From assembly GCA_937968015.1 (NCBI GenBank), contig CALBSO010000002.1:1-22590 (forward strand): a stretch of 22,590 bases of DNA, given 5' to 3'. The stretch comes from an uncultured Thermomicrobia bacterium (lineage in GTDB: Bacteria; Chloroflexota; Chloroflexia; Thermomicrobiales; JALYUS01). A program made the position numbers and the translations under genes. Of the stretch, positions 1-8,100 are shown one piece after another. The stretch's first letter is position 1. Each line of letters begins with the position of its first letter. Under the pieces are notes generated by a model that saw nothing but the letters and a program-made list of their open reading frames with translations, made no database searches and was not told the origin of the DNA.

Positions 1-53
1 TCTATGCGTCTATTATCTCACACGGAGATGGGTCTGTCAAGTATACAGTCACG

Positions 54-1013
54 TTACGGATTGCTGCCCGCTGGCTGCTGCCCGCTCTCCGGCGCCGAAG
101 CCACACGCCGTTTTCGGGCCGGTCGCAGAATATTTGCCAGGAGCGCAATCAGGCCCCGCATGCCGATCCCCATGTAGATGAGCAGGTTCAAGGGTACGGC
201 CGTTTGCCGCGCGTAGTGCAGCCGGTGAAAACGCCACATCGCCCCGTAAAAGGCGAGCGTCGCGCGGATGCTCCGCTGGCGGCTCGATGATCCCTTGTAA
301 TGGAGGATCCGCACGCGCGGCTCGTACCGGACGCGCCAGCCGCGCGTCTTGATCCGATAGCACCAGTCGAGATCCTCCCCGTACATGAAGAACCGCTCGT
401 CCATCAGGCCGGCGTCGTCAATCGCCGCCAGCCGGACCATCAGACAGGCACCCATACCGCTATCCATCTCGATCGCTTCATCCGGGTCGTGATGGGTGAG
501 GTTGTATTGCGCGAAGCGGGGGTTGTGCGGGTAGCGCGTTGCCATACCCGTCAGTTTCCAGAAGGCATTGGCCGGTGTCGGAAACGAACGGCGGCAGGCG
601 AGATCGAGCGAGCCATCCCGCAACACGATCTTCGGCCCGATGATGCCCGCCTCCGGATGCGCCGTCAGCGCGCCGAGCAGACCCGTCAGGGCATCCGGTG
701 GCATCGCCGTGTCCGCGTTGAGCAGGAGCGCCGCGATCCGTGTCCGGTCGGCATCTGTCGGAACCGCCGCGATGATCTCCCGCAGGGCGAGGTTATTGAG
801 CGCCGCGTATCCCCGGTTCTCCGCCGCGACGATCAGCCGCACGTCCGGGAAATCGCGCCGCACGATTGCTGCCGTCTCATCCGTCGAACCGGCATCCACG
901 ACGTACACAGTCGTCGGGATGTCGGGGTGCGCCGCCGCCACTGACCGCAAACAGTCCGGCAGCAGCGCGGCGTTGTTGTAGGAGGAGACGACGATATACA
1001 ACTCGTCCATCAT
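54..1013 (-). CDS. GT2-family glycosyltransferase
   Basis: Predicted to transfer a sugar from an activated donor onto a cell-surface glycan or lipid-linked intermediate at the cytoplasmic face of the membrane. The GT-A fold is clear: the N-terminal strand YIVVSSYNN, DAGSTDET at about residues 40-47, a DxD-like NAD at 99-101, and the GED-containing segment MYGEDLDWCYR near 210-220 typical of rhamnosyltransferase-like GT2 enzymes. A hydrophobic stretch near residues 275-295 could anchor the protein. The start is uncertain: ATG codons lie at 1013 and 1010 and a GTG at 1022, none with a good Shine-Dalgarno; 1013 is used here (319 aa). It follows the Mrp ATPase gene by about 50 bp on the same strand, so co-transcription is likely. 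Donor and acceptor cannot be told from sequence. Confidence 0.88.
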   Translation of the reverse strand: MMDELYIVVSSYNNAALLPDCLRSVAAAHPDIPTTVYVVDAGSTDETAAIVRRDFPDVRLIVAAENRGYAALNNLALREIIAAVPTDADRTRIAALLLNADTAMPPDALTGLLGALTAHPEAGIIGPKIVLRDGSLDLACRRSFPTPANAFWKLTGMATRYPHNPRFAQYNLTHHDPDEAIEMDSGMGACLMVRLAAIDDAGLMDERFFMYGEDLDWCYRIKTRGWRVRYEPRVRILHYKGSSSRQRSIRATLAFYGAMWRFHRLHYARQTAVPLNLLIYMGIGMRGLIALLANILRPARKRRVASAPESGQQPAGSNP

Positions 1014-1067
1014 CGCATTCACGGTGCGGAGGATAACAGATTCAGCGGGCCGCTGCGTGCGTCGCCC

Positions 1068-1889
1068 TTACATTCCCGATGCCGTTTCGTGTAACCGCTC
1101 CCAGAAACGGCGCGCCGCCTCGAAAAATGGTTGCGCCGCCGTGCTCTCCGGCTGCGTCGCGACGATGGGGCGGCCGGCGTCTCCCGCGCTCGCGATGGCC
1201 GCGGTGAGCGGCAATTCCGCGAGCATCGGATAGGCGAGCGGCCCGTCCGGTATGTCGTGGCGCGGCCAGATGGTATGACGCGCGCCGCAGTCCGGGCATG
1301 CAAAGTAACTCATGTTGAGGATCGTCCCGATCACCGGCACCTGCGCCGCCGTGTAGAAGTGGAGCATGCGCGCCGTATCAATCTGCGCGACCTCCTGCGG
1401 CGTCGTCACGAGCACGACGCCGTCCGGCCTGACCTGCCGCGCGACGGTTTCGTGCGGCTCCGCCGTGCCGGGCGGCAGATCGAGCAGGAGTACGTCGAGC
1501 GGCCCCCACGCGACGTCCGCGATCAGTTGCTGGACGAGCATGCCGGCGAACCGGCCATCGAGTTTGACCGCCTGCCGCTCGCCGATCAACATGCCGACCG
1601 AAAACGTCCGCACGCCGAACCGCTCGACGGAAGGCATCCGTTCCGCCATCTTCAGCGGCGTGCGGTGCCCGATGGGGAGCATCACTTCGCCGGGTGCGCC
1701 ACCCCGCCGCCGCGCTCCGAACATCACGCCGACATCCGGCCCGTGAATGTCCGCGTCGAGCAGCCCGACTCGATGGCCGAGCGCCGCGAGCGCGACCGCC
1801 AGATTGACCGCGACGGTACTCTTCCCGACGCCCCCCTTGCCGCTACCGACCGCGACGATGTGCCGTGGCTTGTCTTGCTGCTCGATCAT
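1068..1889 (-). CDS. Mrp/NBP35-family iron-sulfur carrier ATPase
   Basis: Soluble P-loop ATPase of the Mrp/ApbC/NBP35 family, which bind and transfer Fe-S clusters to apoproteins. The protein (273 aa) has the deviant Walker A GSGKGGVGKST at residues 15-25, the ADIHGPD switch motif at 46-52, the Walker B-like LLLDLPPGT at 134-142 and the cluster-ligand motif CPDC at 198-201. It lacks the N-terminal MIP18/DUF59 domain that many bacterial Mrp proteins carry, so it is a short ATPase-only form. The ATG overlaps the MFS stop codon (ATGA at 1886-1889), implying translational coupling. A cytosolic Fe-S role is inferred from the family; pairing with an exporter and a glycosyltransferase gives no specific client. 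Confidence 0.9.
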   Translation of the reverse strand: MIEQQDKPRHIVAVGSGKGGVGKSTVAVNLAVALAALGHRVGLLDADIHGPDVGVMFGARRRGGAPGEVMLPIGHRTPLKMAERMPSVERFGVRTFSVGMLIGERQAVKLDGRFAGMLVQQLIADVAWGPLDVLLLDLPPGTAEPHETVARQVRPDGVVLVTTPQEVAQIDTARMLHFYTAAQVPVIGTILNMSYFACPDCGARHTIWPRHDIPDGPLAYPMLAELPLTAAIASAGDAGRPIVATQPESTAAQPFFEAARRFWERLHETASGM

Positions 1890-3214
1890 GCGCTGTCCTG
1901 TTGCGTCACCTCAATACCGCTCGAATGGTGGGAGTATCGCATAGAAACCTCGCTGCCCGATCCCTCTCCATTGCCTCGCAATGGAGAGGGATCGGGCAGC
2001 ACCGGCTCCGTCGTGCCAAAGCGGACGAGGCCGATGATGCCGGTGGTCATGATGAGAAACGCGCAGGCGGCGATGGCGACGGGGATCGGGAGGGCGGCAT
2101 AGAGCGGGCCTGCGAGGAGCAGGCCGAGCACCGCACCCGCGCTGGAGACCGTCATGCGCAGGCTATAGACCTTGCCGATCTGGTTCGCGGGTAAGTCTTG
2201 CTGGATCATCGTCAGCATGACGATGTCGCCCATCGGCCCGCCGATTGCCGCGACCGCCGAGCCGAGGATCGCCACCGGCAGATTCGTCGCCATCGCCATA
2301 ATGAGGAAGCCGCCGCCGAGCACGAACCGGCCCGCAAAGAGCATCGCCACCCGGCGGTGGATCGTCATGCTGCCGATCACGATGTTGCCGAGTACGTTCC
2401 CGACGCCGTACGCCCCGACGATCAGGCCGTACGCGCCGACCTGCCCGGCCAGCACGCGGGCCGCGAGCAGGGGCGCGCCGATCGTGAAGCCCGCGCCCCA
2501 ACCGATGGCGCTGATCCCATTGCTGGTGACTGCCCAGTTGAGGGCACGATGCGTTCGCATCACATGTATCGCGCCCGCGATCTCCGCGCCGACGCCGCGC
2601 ATGCCCCGCGCCGCGTGTTCTTGCATCGGTTTCCACGCGAACCGCCGCCCGAGCGACAGCACCGCGAGCGCCGAGATGACGAAACTGATCGCGTCGAGCG
2701 TGAAGAAATGGGTCAGCGAGAGCAGTGCGACGAGCATGCCCGCCAGACTGGGGCCGATCGCACGCGCGAGCCGCCGCGTCATATCCATCAGGCCATTCGT
2801 TGCCTGCAACATCCGGCGATCGGCGACGAGCGCGGGCAGGCTTGCCTGGAGCGCGGGATCGAAGAGCGCCCCCAGCCCGCTGACGACCACGGCCACGGCC
2901 GCGAGGTGCCACAACTGCACCATGCCGCGCCACGCGAGGATCGGCAGGACGGCAACCGTCGCGGCGCGCAGCAGATCCACCGTCGCCATCGTCTTGCGGC
3001 GATCCCAGCGGTCCGCATAGACGCCGCCGAGCATGCCGAAGAGGAGCGTCGCTGCCGTCCCCGCCGCCGCGACGACGCCCGCGCCACCCCCCGCGACGCG
3101 CACCGCCGTCCAGATCACGGCGATCGCGTAGAGTTGGTCGCCGATCGCCGACAGCACCTGGCTGATCCAGAGGATGGCGAGGTGGCGCTGCCGCAGCATC
3201 CGAATGAAGTTCAC
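1886..3214 (-). CDS. MFS transporter (exporter-like)
   Basis: Polytopic inner-membrane protein of the major facilitator superfamily, about 442 aa with roughly 12 hydrophobic segments. The N-terminal RQRHLAILWISQVLSAIGDQ and the loop motif GVYADRWDRRK (MFS motif A, G-x-x-x-D-R-x-x-R-R/K) are typical of the MFS_3/enterobactin-exporter-like group, which move siderophores or drugs outward; the substrate is unknown. The start chosen is GTG 3214 (MNFIRMLRQRH), preceded by AAAGGT at good spacing; a TTG at 3238 is possible but lies only about 8 nt from the inferred transcription start. The C-terminal tail, about residues 405-421, is encoded by a perfect 23-bp inverted repeat and reads LPDPSPLRGNGEGSGS, probably an element inserted in frame. 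The stop overlaps the Mrp start. Confidence 0.9.
   Translation of the reverse strand: MNFIRMLRQRHLAILWISQVLSAIGDQLYAIAVIWTAVRVAGGGAGVVAAAGTAATLLFGMLGGVYADRWDRRKTMATVDLLRAATVAVLPILAWRGMVQLWHLAAVAVVVSGLGALFDPALQASLPALVADRRMLQATNGLMDMTRRLARAIGPSLAGMLVALLSLTHFFTLDAISFVISALAVLSLGRRFAWKPMQEHAARGMRGVGAEIAGAIHVMRTHRALNWAVTSNGISAIGWGAGFTIGAPLLAARVLAGQVGAYGLIVGAYGVGNVLGNIVIGSMTIHRRVAMLFAGRFVLGGGFLIMAMATNLPVAILGSAVAAIGGPMGDIVMLTMIQQDLPANQIGKVYSLRMTVSSAGAVLGLLLAGPLYAALPIPVAIAACAFLIMTTGIIGLVRFGTTEPVLPDPSPLRGNGEGSGSEVSMRYSHHSSGIEVTQQDSA
1952..2000. repeat. Perfect 23-bp inverted repeat (palindromic element 1)
   Basis: Arms 1952-1974 and 1978-2000 are perfectly complementary with a 3-nt loop (CTC). The arm contains CCCTCTCCATTGC. 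The element lies inside the 3' end of the MFS gene and encodes SPLRGNGEG in that frame. Similar CCCTCTCC/GGAGAGGG palindromes occur near 4932-4973 and 22409-22456, so this looks like a dispersed palindromic family. Confidence 0.9.
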
Positions 3215-3252
3215 CGCCGTACCTTTGCGTGCGTCCAATCCTCACTGGATGC

Positions 3253-3281
3253 AGCATACCGGTATCGGATAGATGGCTCAA
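3253..3281 (-). promoter_or_regulatory. Predicted sigma70-type promoter for MFS-mrp-GT operon
   Basis: On the minus strand, a -35 TTGAGC (3281-3276) is separated by exactly 17 nt from a -10 TATGCT (3258-3253). Transcription would start near 3246, about 32 nt upstream of the GTG start at 3214. Each box matches consensus at 4 of 6 positions, so this is a reasonable but unproven call. Confidence 0.45.
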
Positions 3282-3349
3282 GGCACTGCGATGACTGACC
3301 GACTTTTGGGCGCATCCCCGATTTTGTACGGATATCAGGTCCGCTCCGC

Positions 3350-3378
3350 GTGACGCAATCCGCGTGTGCGGGTATAGT
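3350..3378 (+). promoter_or_regulatory. Predicted promoter for the aminotransferase gene
   Basis: A -35 GTGACG (3350-3355) and a -10 TATAGT (3373-3378) are separated by 17 nt, about 55 nt upstream of the ATG at 3434. The -10 matches consensus at 5 of 6 positions. It is divergent from the MFS promoter within the same 219-bp intergenic region. Confidence 0.45.
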
Positions 3379-3433
3379 TGACGCATCTTCGGAGACGACG
3401 ATGAAGCGATAAACAAGGCGTGGAGGGTATGAG

Positions 3434-4645
3434 ATGGCACAGACGGAGATTGCGCGGTTGGATGAACTCTTCTCCGCGGCGGCGAAGCGCGTCGCGCCGG
3501 GCGCGCCCGGCGGACGCGGCCTTTCCCCGGATCGGGTGAACTTCGCGGGTGGCGCCCCTGACCCCAAGAGTATGCCGACGAAGGAGATCGCCGCCGCGAC
3601 CGCGCGGGCGATGGAGAAGAATGGCCAGTGGGCGCTCCAGTATGGCGGAGCCGCCGGCTACAGTGGCCTGATCGAGCAACTGCTCATCAAACTGAAGCGT
3701 GATAATGGTGTGAACGTCCGCCCGGAGAACGTGCTCATCACGGCGGGCGCGTCGCAGGCGATTGATCTGGTCTGCGATGCCTTCGTTGATCCCGGCGATG
3801 TCATTCTCTCGGAAGAGCCAACCTTCCTCGGCGCGCTTCGCCTTTTCAACGCGCATCAAGCGAAGATCGTCGGCATCCCGATGGACGATCAGGGTATGAA
3901 AATGGATCTCCTCGCGGAGAAGTTGGCCGAACTGAAGGCGGAGGGCGCCCCGCCGAAGTTCATCTACACGATCCCCACCTTTCAGAACCCGACAGGCGTG
4001 ACAACGCCGCTGGAGCGGCGGCTGCGCATTCTGGAACTGGCGAAGGAATACAACGTCGCCGTCCTCGAGGATGACGCGTACTACGACCTTCGTTTCTCCG
4101 GCGAACGCCTGCCGATGATGGTCACGCTGGACGATGCCGGGTTGGTCATCTACACGGGCACCTTCTCGAAGATCATTGGGGCGGGCCTGCGGCTTGGCTG
4201 GATCATCGGGCCTGAATCGCTCATCCACAAGGTGGCGAAACTGAAGCCGGACGGTGGCACAAGCCCGTTCGCCTCGCACATCGTCGCCGAATACGCGCCG
4301 TCGCAACTCGAAGAGCATGTCAAGGAACTCGTGAAGGTCTACCGGAACCGGCGGGACACGATGATCGGCGCGCTCACGGCGGAGATGCCCCAGGGCGTCG
4401 AGTGGACGGAGCCGGAGGGCGGCTTCTTCGTTTGGCTGACGCTGCCGGAGGGCATGGATTCCGTCGCGATCCAGCCGGAGGCGGCGGCGCACGGCGTGGA
4501 CTTCATGCCCGGCACGGTCTTCTATCCGAATCAGAACGGGCGGCGGAACATCCGCCTCGCCTACTCATTCACGGACGAAGAGACGATCCAGCGCGGCGTC
4601 AAGATTCTGGCGGGTATCCTCCGCGAGTACGTACCGAGGACCTGA
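3434..4645 (+). CDS. PLP-dependent aminotransferase (class I/II, LysN/MocR-like)
   Basis: Cytosolic fold-type I aminotransferase of 403 aa. Visible motifs are the PLP-phosphate binding TAGASQAID (103-111), NPTG (185-188), the EDDAYYDLR segment with the pyridine-binding Asp213 and Tyr216, the Schiff-base lysine K246 in GTFSKIIGAGLRLGW, and an Arg-containing substrate-carboxylate region near the C-terminus (GRRNIRLAYSF). The motif set resembles 2-aminoadipate/aromatic aminotransferases of the LysN/ARO8 and MocR catalytic-domain type; exact substrate cannot be assigned. There is no N-terminal wHTH domain, so it is not a MocR regulator. The ATG is preceded by GGAGGG at good spacing. It stands alone between a divergent MFS gene and the ileS leader. 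Confidence 0.92.
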   Translation: MAQTEIARLDELFSAAAKRVAPGAPGGRGLSPDRVNFAGGAPDPKSMPTKEIAAATARAMEKNGQWALQYGGAAGYSGLIEQLLIKLKRDNGVNVRPENVLITAGASQAIDLVCDAFVDPGDVILSEEPTFLGALRLFNAHQAKIVGIPMDDQGMKMDLLAEKLAELKAEGAPPKFIYTIPTFQNPTGVTTPLERRLRILELAKEYNVAVLEDDAYYDLRFSGERLPMMVTLDDAGLVIYTGTFSKIIGAGLRLGWIIGPESLIHKVAKLKPDGGTSPFASHIVAEYAPSQLEEHVKELVKVYRNRRDTMIGALTAEMPQGVEWTEPEGGFFVWLTLPEGMDSVAIQPEAAAHGVDFMPGTVFYPNQNGRRNIRLAYSFTDEETIQRGVKILAGILREYVPRT

Positions 4646-4767
4646 CACTCGTTCGGCGCGATGAACGTCGGTGTCGGCTGCCTGTCGGCAGGAGTTGGTC
4701 CGTTCTGCCCGATGCGCATTGCATGGTACGGGCCGGGCACATTCTCCTATCAACATATGCGGATGAG

Positions 4768-4796
4768 TTGACATTCGGTCGCGAGGCCGCTACCCT
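4768..4796 (+). promoter_or_regulatory. Predicted promoter of the ileS T-box leader
   Basis: A perfect TTGACA (4768-4773) is followed after 17 nt by TACCCT (4791-4796), giving a start near 4803, just where the T-box stem I begins. The -10 is weak (3 of 6), but the position relative to the riboswitch supports the call. Confidence 0.5.
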
Positions 4797-4920
4797 AATG
4801 ATGAGGCAATGACGAGCACACCGCCACGATGGTCGGGCCGTCCAGCGAGCCTGCGACACGGTGCAAGGCAGGCACGAACCCCCGCGTGGTGATCCGCTCC
4901 GAGCCACCGCCCGAAAAGAC

Positions 4921-4976
4921 CTCACCCCCGGCCCCTCTCACCTGCCCAAAGGGCGCCCGCGATGGAGAGGGGAGCG
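4921..4976. repeat. Palindromic element 2 inside the T-box linker
   Basis: CCCCTCTC (4932-4939) pairs with GAGAGGGG (4965-4972), and an inner GCCC/GGGC hairpin (4944-4947 with 4951-4954) lies between. Read on either strand it gives the PAPLTCPKGARDGEG-type peptide known from many dispersed bacterial palindromic repeats. Here it is non-coding, between the specifier codon and the T-box sequence. Confidence 0.6.
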
Positions 4977-5104
4977 TGGAAGGCCCGAGTAGGCGTGGAC
5001 GGGAACCGCCCGATACCGCGGGGCCGACGTGCTGGCGTTGGGCGGAGTGGGCGTTGCCGGAGGGCGGCGTCAATGAGGGTGGTACCACGGAGCGCGATCC
5101 TGCG

Positions 5105-5134
5105 CCTCGTCCCGATGGGGCGAGGTTTTTGTTT
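5105..5134 (+). terminator. Attenuator terminator of the ileS leader
   Basis: A 9-bp stem CCTCGTCCC (5105-5113) / GGGGCGAGG (5117-5125) with loop GAT is followed by TTTTTGTTT. It is mutually exclusive with the T-box antiterminator because both use 5105-5113, and it ends 23 nt before the ileS ATG at 5158. Confidence 0.88.
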
Positions 5135-5157
5135 GCCTGGCAGAGATGAGGTGGCAG

Positions 5158-8100
5158 ATGAGTACTGAAACGCACACCACGTTCGACCCTGTGGATACGC
5201 GGGTCTCGTTCCCGGCGTTGGAGGAGGAAATCCTCGCCTTCTGGCGGGAAAATGACACCTTCCGCCGATCCATCGCGCTGCGGGAGGGTGGGCCGAACTT
5301 CTCGTTCTACGAGGGGCCACCGACGGCGAATGGCCGCCCCGGCACACATCATATCCTCGCGCGCGTCTTCAAGGACCTCTTCCCGCGCTATAAGACGATG
5401 CGGGGCTACCAGGTGCCGCGCATTGCCGGGTGGGACTGCCACGGCCTGCCCGTGGAGATCGAGGTCGAGAAGCAGATCGGCTCCAAGAGCAAGAGCGACA
5501 TCGAGGCGTACGGCGTCGAGCGATTCATCCAGAAATGCCGCGAGTCCGTCCTCACCTACGTCGAGGAGTTCGACCGCCTGACGGAGCGGATCGGCTACTG
5601 GTGCGATCTGGAACACCCGTACTGGACGATGGACACGAACTACATCGAGTCTGTCTGGAATCTGCTCCGGCGATTCTGGGATGACGGCATGCTCTATCAA
5701 GGGTTCAAGGTCGTCCCGTACTGCCCACGCTGCGGCACGCCACTCTCCACACACGAGGTCGCGCAGGGGTACAAGGAGATTGGCGACAACTCGATCTACG
5801 TCCGCATGCGTCTGACGGACGATACGCTCTTCGGTGGGCCGACGAGCCTGCTCGTCTGGACGACGACGCCGTGGACGCTGCCCGGCAACGTTGCCGTCGC
5901 CGTCAACCCCGGTTTCACCTACGCCCTCGCGCGGCAGAACGACGAGCAGTTCGTTGTCGCGGAGGCATTGCTGGATCGTGTCCTTGGCGTGGGGGAATAT
6001 GAGGTGCTGCGCACCTTCCCGGCCTCCGTGCTGATCGGGCAGACGTACACGTCGCTCTTTACTTTCGTCACGCCGGACAAGCCCGCATACCGCGTAGTCG
6101 CGGGCGACTACGTGACGGCGGACGACGGCACCGGTATGGTCCACATCGCTCCCGCCTTCGGTGAAGACGACCTCGAAGTGGGCCGCGCCAATGATCTGCC
6201 GGTCTTGCAGCCGGTGGATCTGACGGGCCACTTCACGGCGGAGGTCACGCCATTCGCGGGGCTGGCCGTCAAGCCGCGCGACGCGAAGCAGGACAAAGCG
6301 GCCGATCCGGTCATCATCCGCCACCTGAAGGAATCAGGCGATCTCTATCGCACGCAGCCGTACCGGCATCAATACCCGCACTGCTGGCGGTGCGACACGC
6401 CGCTGATCTACTACGCGCTCTCGACGTGGTTTATCGCCATGTCCCGCGAGCGCGATCTGCTGCTGCGCACCAACAGCGAGATCAACTGGGTACCGGAGCA
6501 CTACAAAGACGGACGGTTCGGGACGTGGCTCGCCAATGTCAACGATTGGGCGCTCTCCCGCAACCGCTACTGGGGCACACCACTGCCCGTCTGGGTCTCC
6601 GAGACGACGGGCGGCATGCACTGCATCGGCTCACTCGCCGAACTGAAAGAACTGGCGCTCGACCCGATACCGGACGACATCCATCGCCCGTATATTGACA
6701 GCGTGCGTATCCGCTCCCCGCATGACGGCTCGGTGATGCGCCGCGTGCCGGAGGTGATTGACACCTGGTTCGACAGCGGCGCGATGCCCTTCGCGCAGTT
6801 CCATTATCCCTTCGAGCGCAAGGCGGAGTTCCGGCGCGATTTCCCGGCGGACTACATCTGCGAGGCAGTGGACCAGACGCGCGGCTGGTTCTATTCCCTC
6901 CACGCCATCGCGACGGCATTGCAGGAACAGCCCGCGTATAAGAATGTCATCTGTCTCGAACTCCTTCTCGGGGCGGACGGGCGGCGTATGAGCAAGTCGC
7001 GGGGTACGGCCGTGGACCCGTGGGCTGTCTTGAACGTCCACGGCGCGGACGCGGTGCGCTGGTATTTCTTCACGTCAGCGCCACCCGGCACCGCTCGTCG
7101 CTTCAGCATGGACCTCGTGCGGGATGTTGTGGCGAAGTTTATGCTGACGCTCTGGAACTCGTACTCCTTCTTCGTCACCTACGCGCGGCTCGATGGCTGG
7201 ACGCCCGAAACGTCCGCGATGCCGGTTGCGGAGCGACCCGAACTGGACCGCTGGATGCTCTCCGAACTGCATCAGTTGATCGAAACGGTGACGGCGGAAT
7301 TGGATGCCTACGACGTGACGACGAGCGGCCGCGCCATCGAGCGGTTTGTGGACGACCTCTCCAATTGGTACATCCGCCGCTCGCGCCGCCGCTTCTGGAA
7401 GACGGAGAGCGACGCGGACAAGAATGCCGCCTACGCGACGCTCTACGAATGCCTCGTCACCGTCGCGCATCTGCTCGCGCCCTTCACGCCGTTTCTGGCG
7501 GAGGCGATGTACCGCAACCTCGTCCGGCGTGTCGAGCCGGACGCCGCCGACTCCGTCCATCTGCGCGACTGGCCGGTGGCGAACGCCGCCCTGATTGACC
7601 TGAGCCTGAGCCGGGATGTGCGGGCGGTCGTGCAGACGGTTTCGCTTGGCCGCGCGGCGCGGATGAAGGCGAATCTCAAGGTGCGGCAGCCGCTCGCTCG
7701 CCTCTTAATCCACGCGCGTGACGCGGCGGAGCAGGATGCCCTGATGCGCTTGACGGACCAACTCAAGGAAGAACTGAATGTCAAGGTCGTGGAGCTATTA
7801 GCGGCGGGGGAGGAGGTCGTCTCCTATAAAGTCCGCGCCAATTACCCGCTCCTCGGCCCGAAGTACGGCAAGCGGCTCCCCGCAATCAGTGCCGCGCTCG
7901 CCGCGCTCGACCCGAATGATGTCGCGCGGCGCGTGGCGGCGGGTGGATCGGTGCCGGTGACGGCGGAGATCGTATTGGAACCGGATGAACTCCTGGTGGA
8001 TGCCGTGGAGCGCGAAGGATACGCGGTGATGGAGGAGGGCGGCTATACCGTCGCCCTCGATACCGCACTGACGCCCGCGCTCGTGCGCGAGGGGATGGCG

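Larger units (their letters stand above)
4803..5134 (+). promoter_or_regulatory. Isoleucine T-box riboswitch with intrinsic terminator
   Basis: Leader RNA that senses uncharged tRNA-Ile and controls ileS by transcription attenuation. Stem I apical part: AGCGAGCCTGC pairs with GCAGGC (GCCTGC 4849-4854 with 4868-4873), a typical T-box arrangement. The likely specifier codon is ATC (Ile) at 4892-4894 in GTGATCCGC. The T-box proper is AATGAGGGTGGTACCACGG (about 5072-5090). The antiterminator can be drawn: GGG 5077-5079 with CCC 5111-5113, a 7-nt bulge TGGTACC (5080-5086) whose TGGT matches the ACCA end of tRNA-Ile, and helix 5087-5095 with 5102-5110 (8 of 9 pairs). The same strand 5105-5113 alternatively pairs with 5117-5125 to form the terminator, followed by TTTTTGTTT. 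A dispersed palindromic element sits in the linker at about 4921-4976. Confidence 0.92.

Noticed and set aside
1..53. Terminator or gene downstream of the glycosyltransferase
   Set aside because: Only ATCTC/GAGAT (15-19 with 25-29) is seen; five pairs and no T tract on the relevant strand.
2163..3440. 425-codon minus-strand frame overlapping the MFS gene
   Set aside because: Same strand, other frame; low-complexity Arg/Gly/Ala composition and no membrane segments, while the MFS frame is clearly coding.
4679..4692. Terminator after the aminotransferase gene (CTGCC/GGCAG)
   Set aside because: Five-base stem without U tract; too weak.
4795..6324. 509-codon open frame on the minus strand across the T-box and the 5' half of ileS
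   Set aside because: It is antisense to a certain gene, Arg/Asp/Val-rich as expected of a GC-rich shadow frame, and starts and ends without gene signals.
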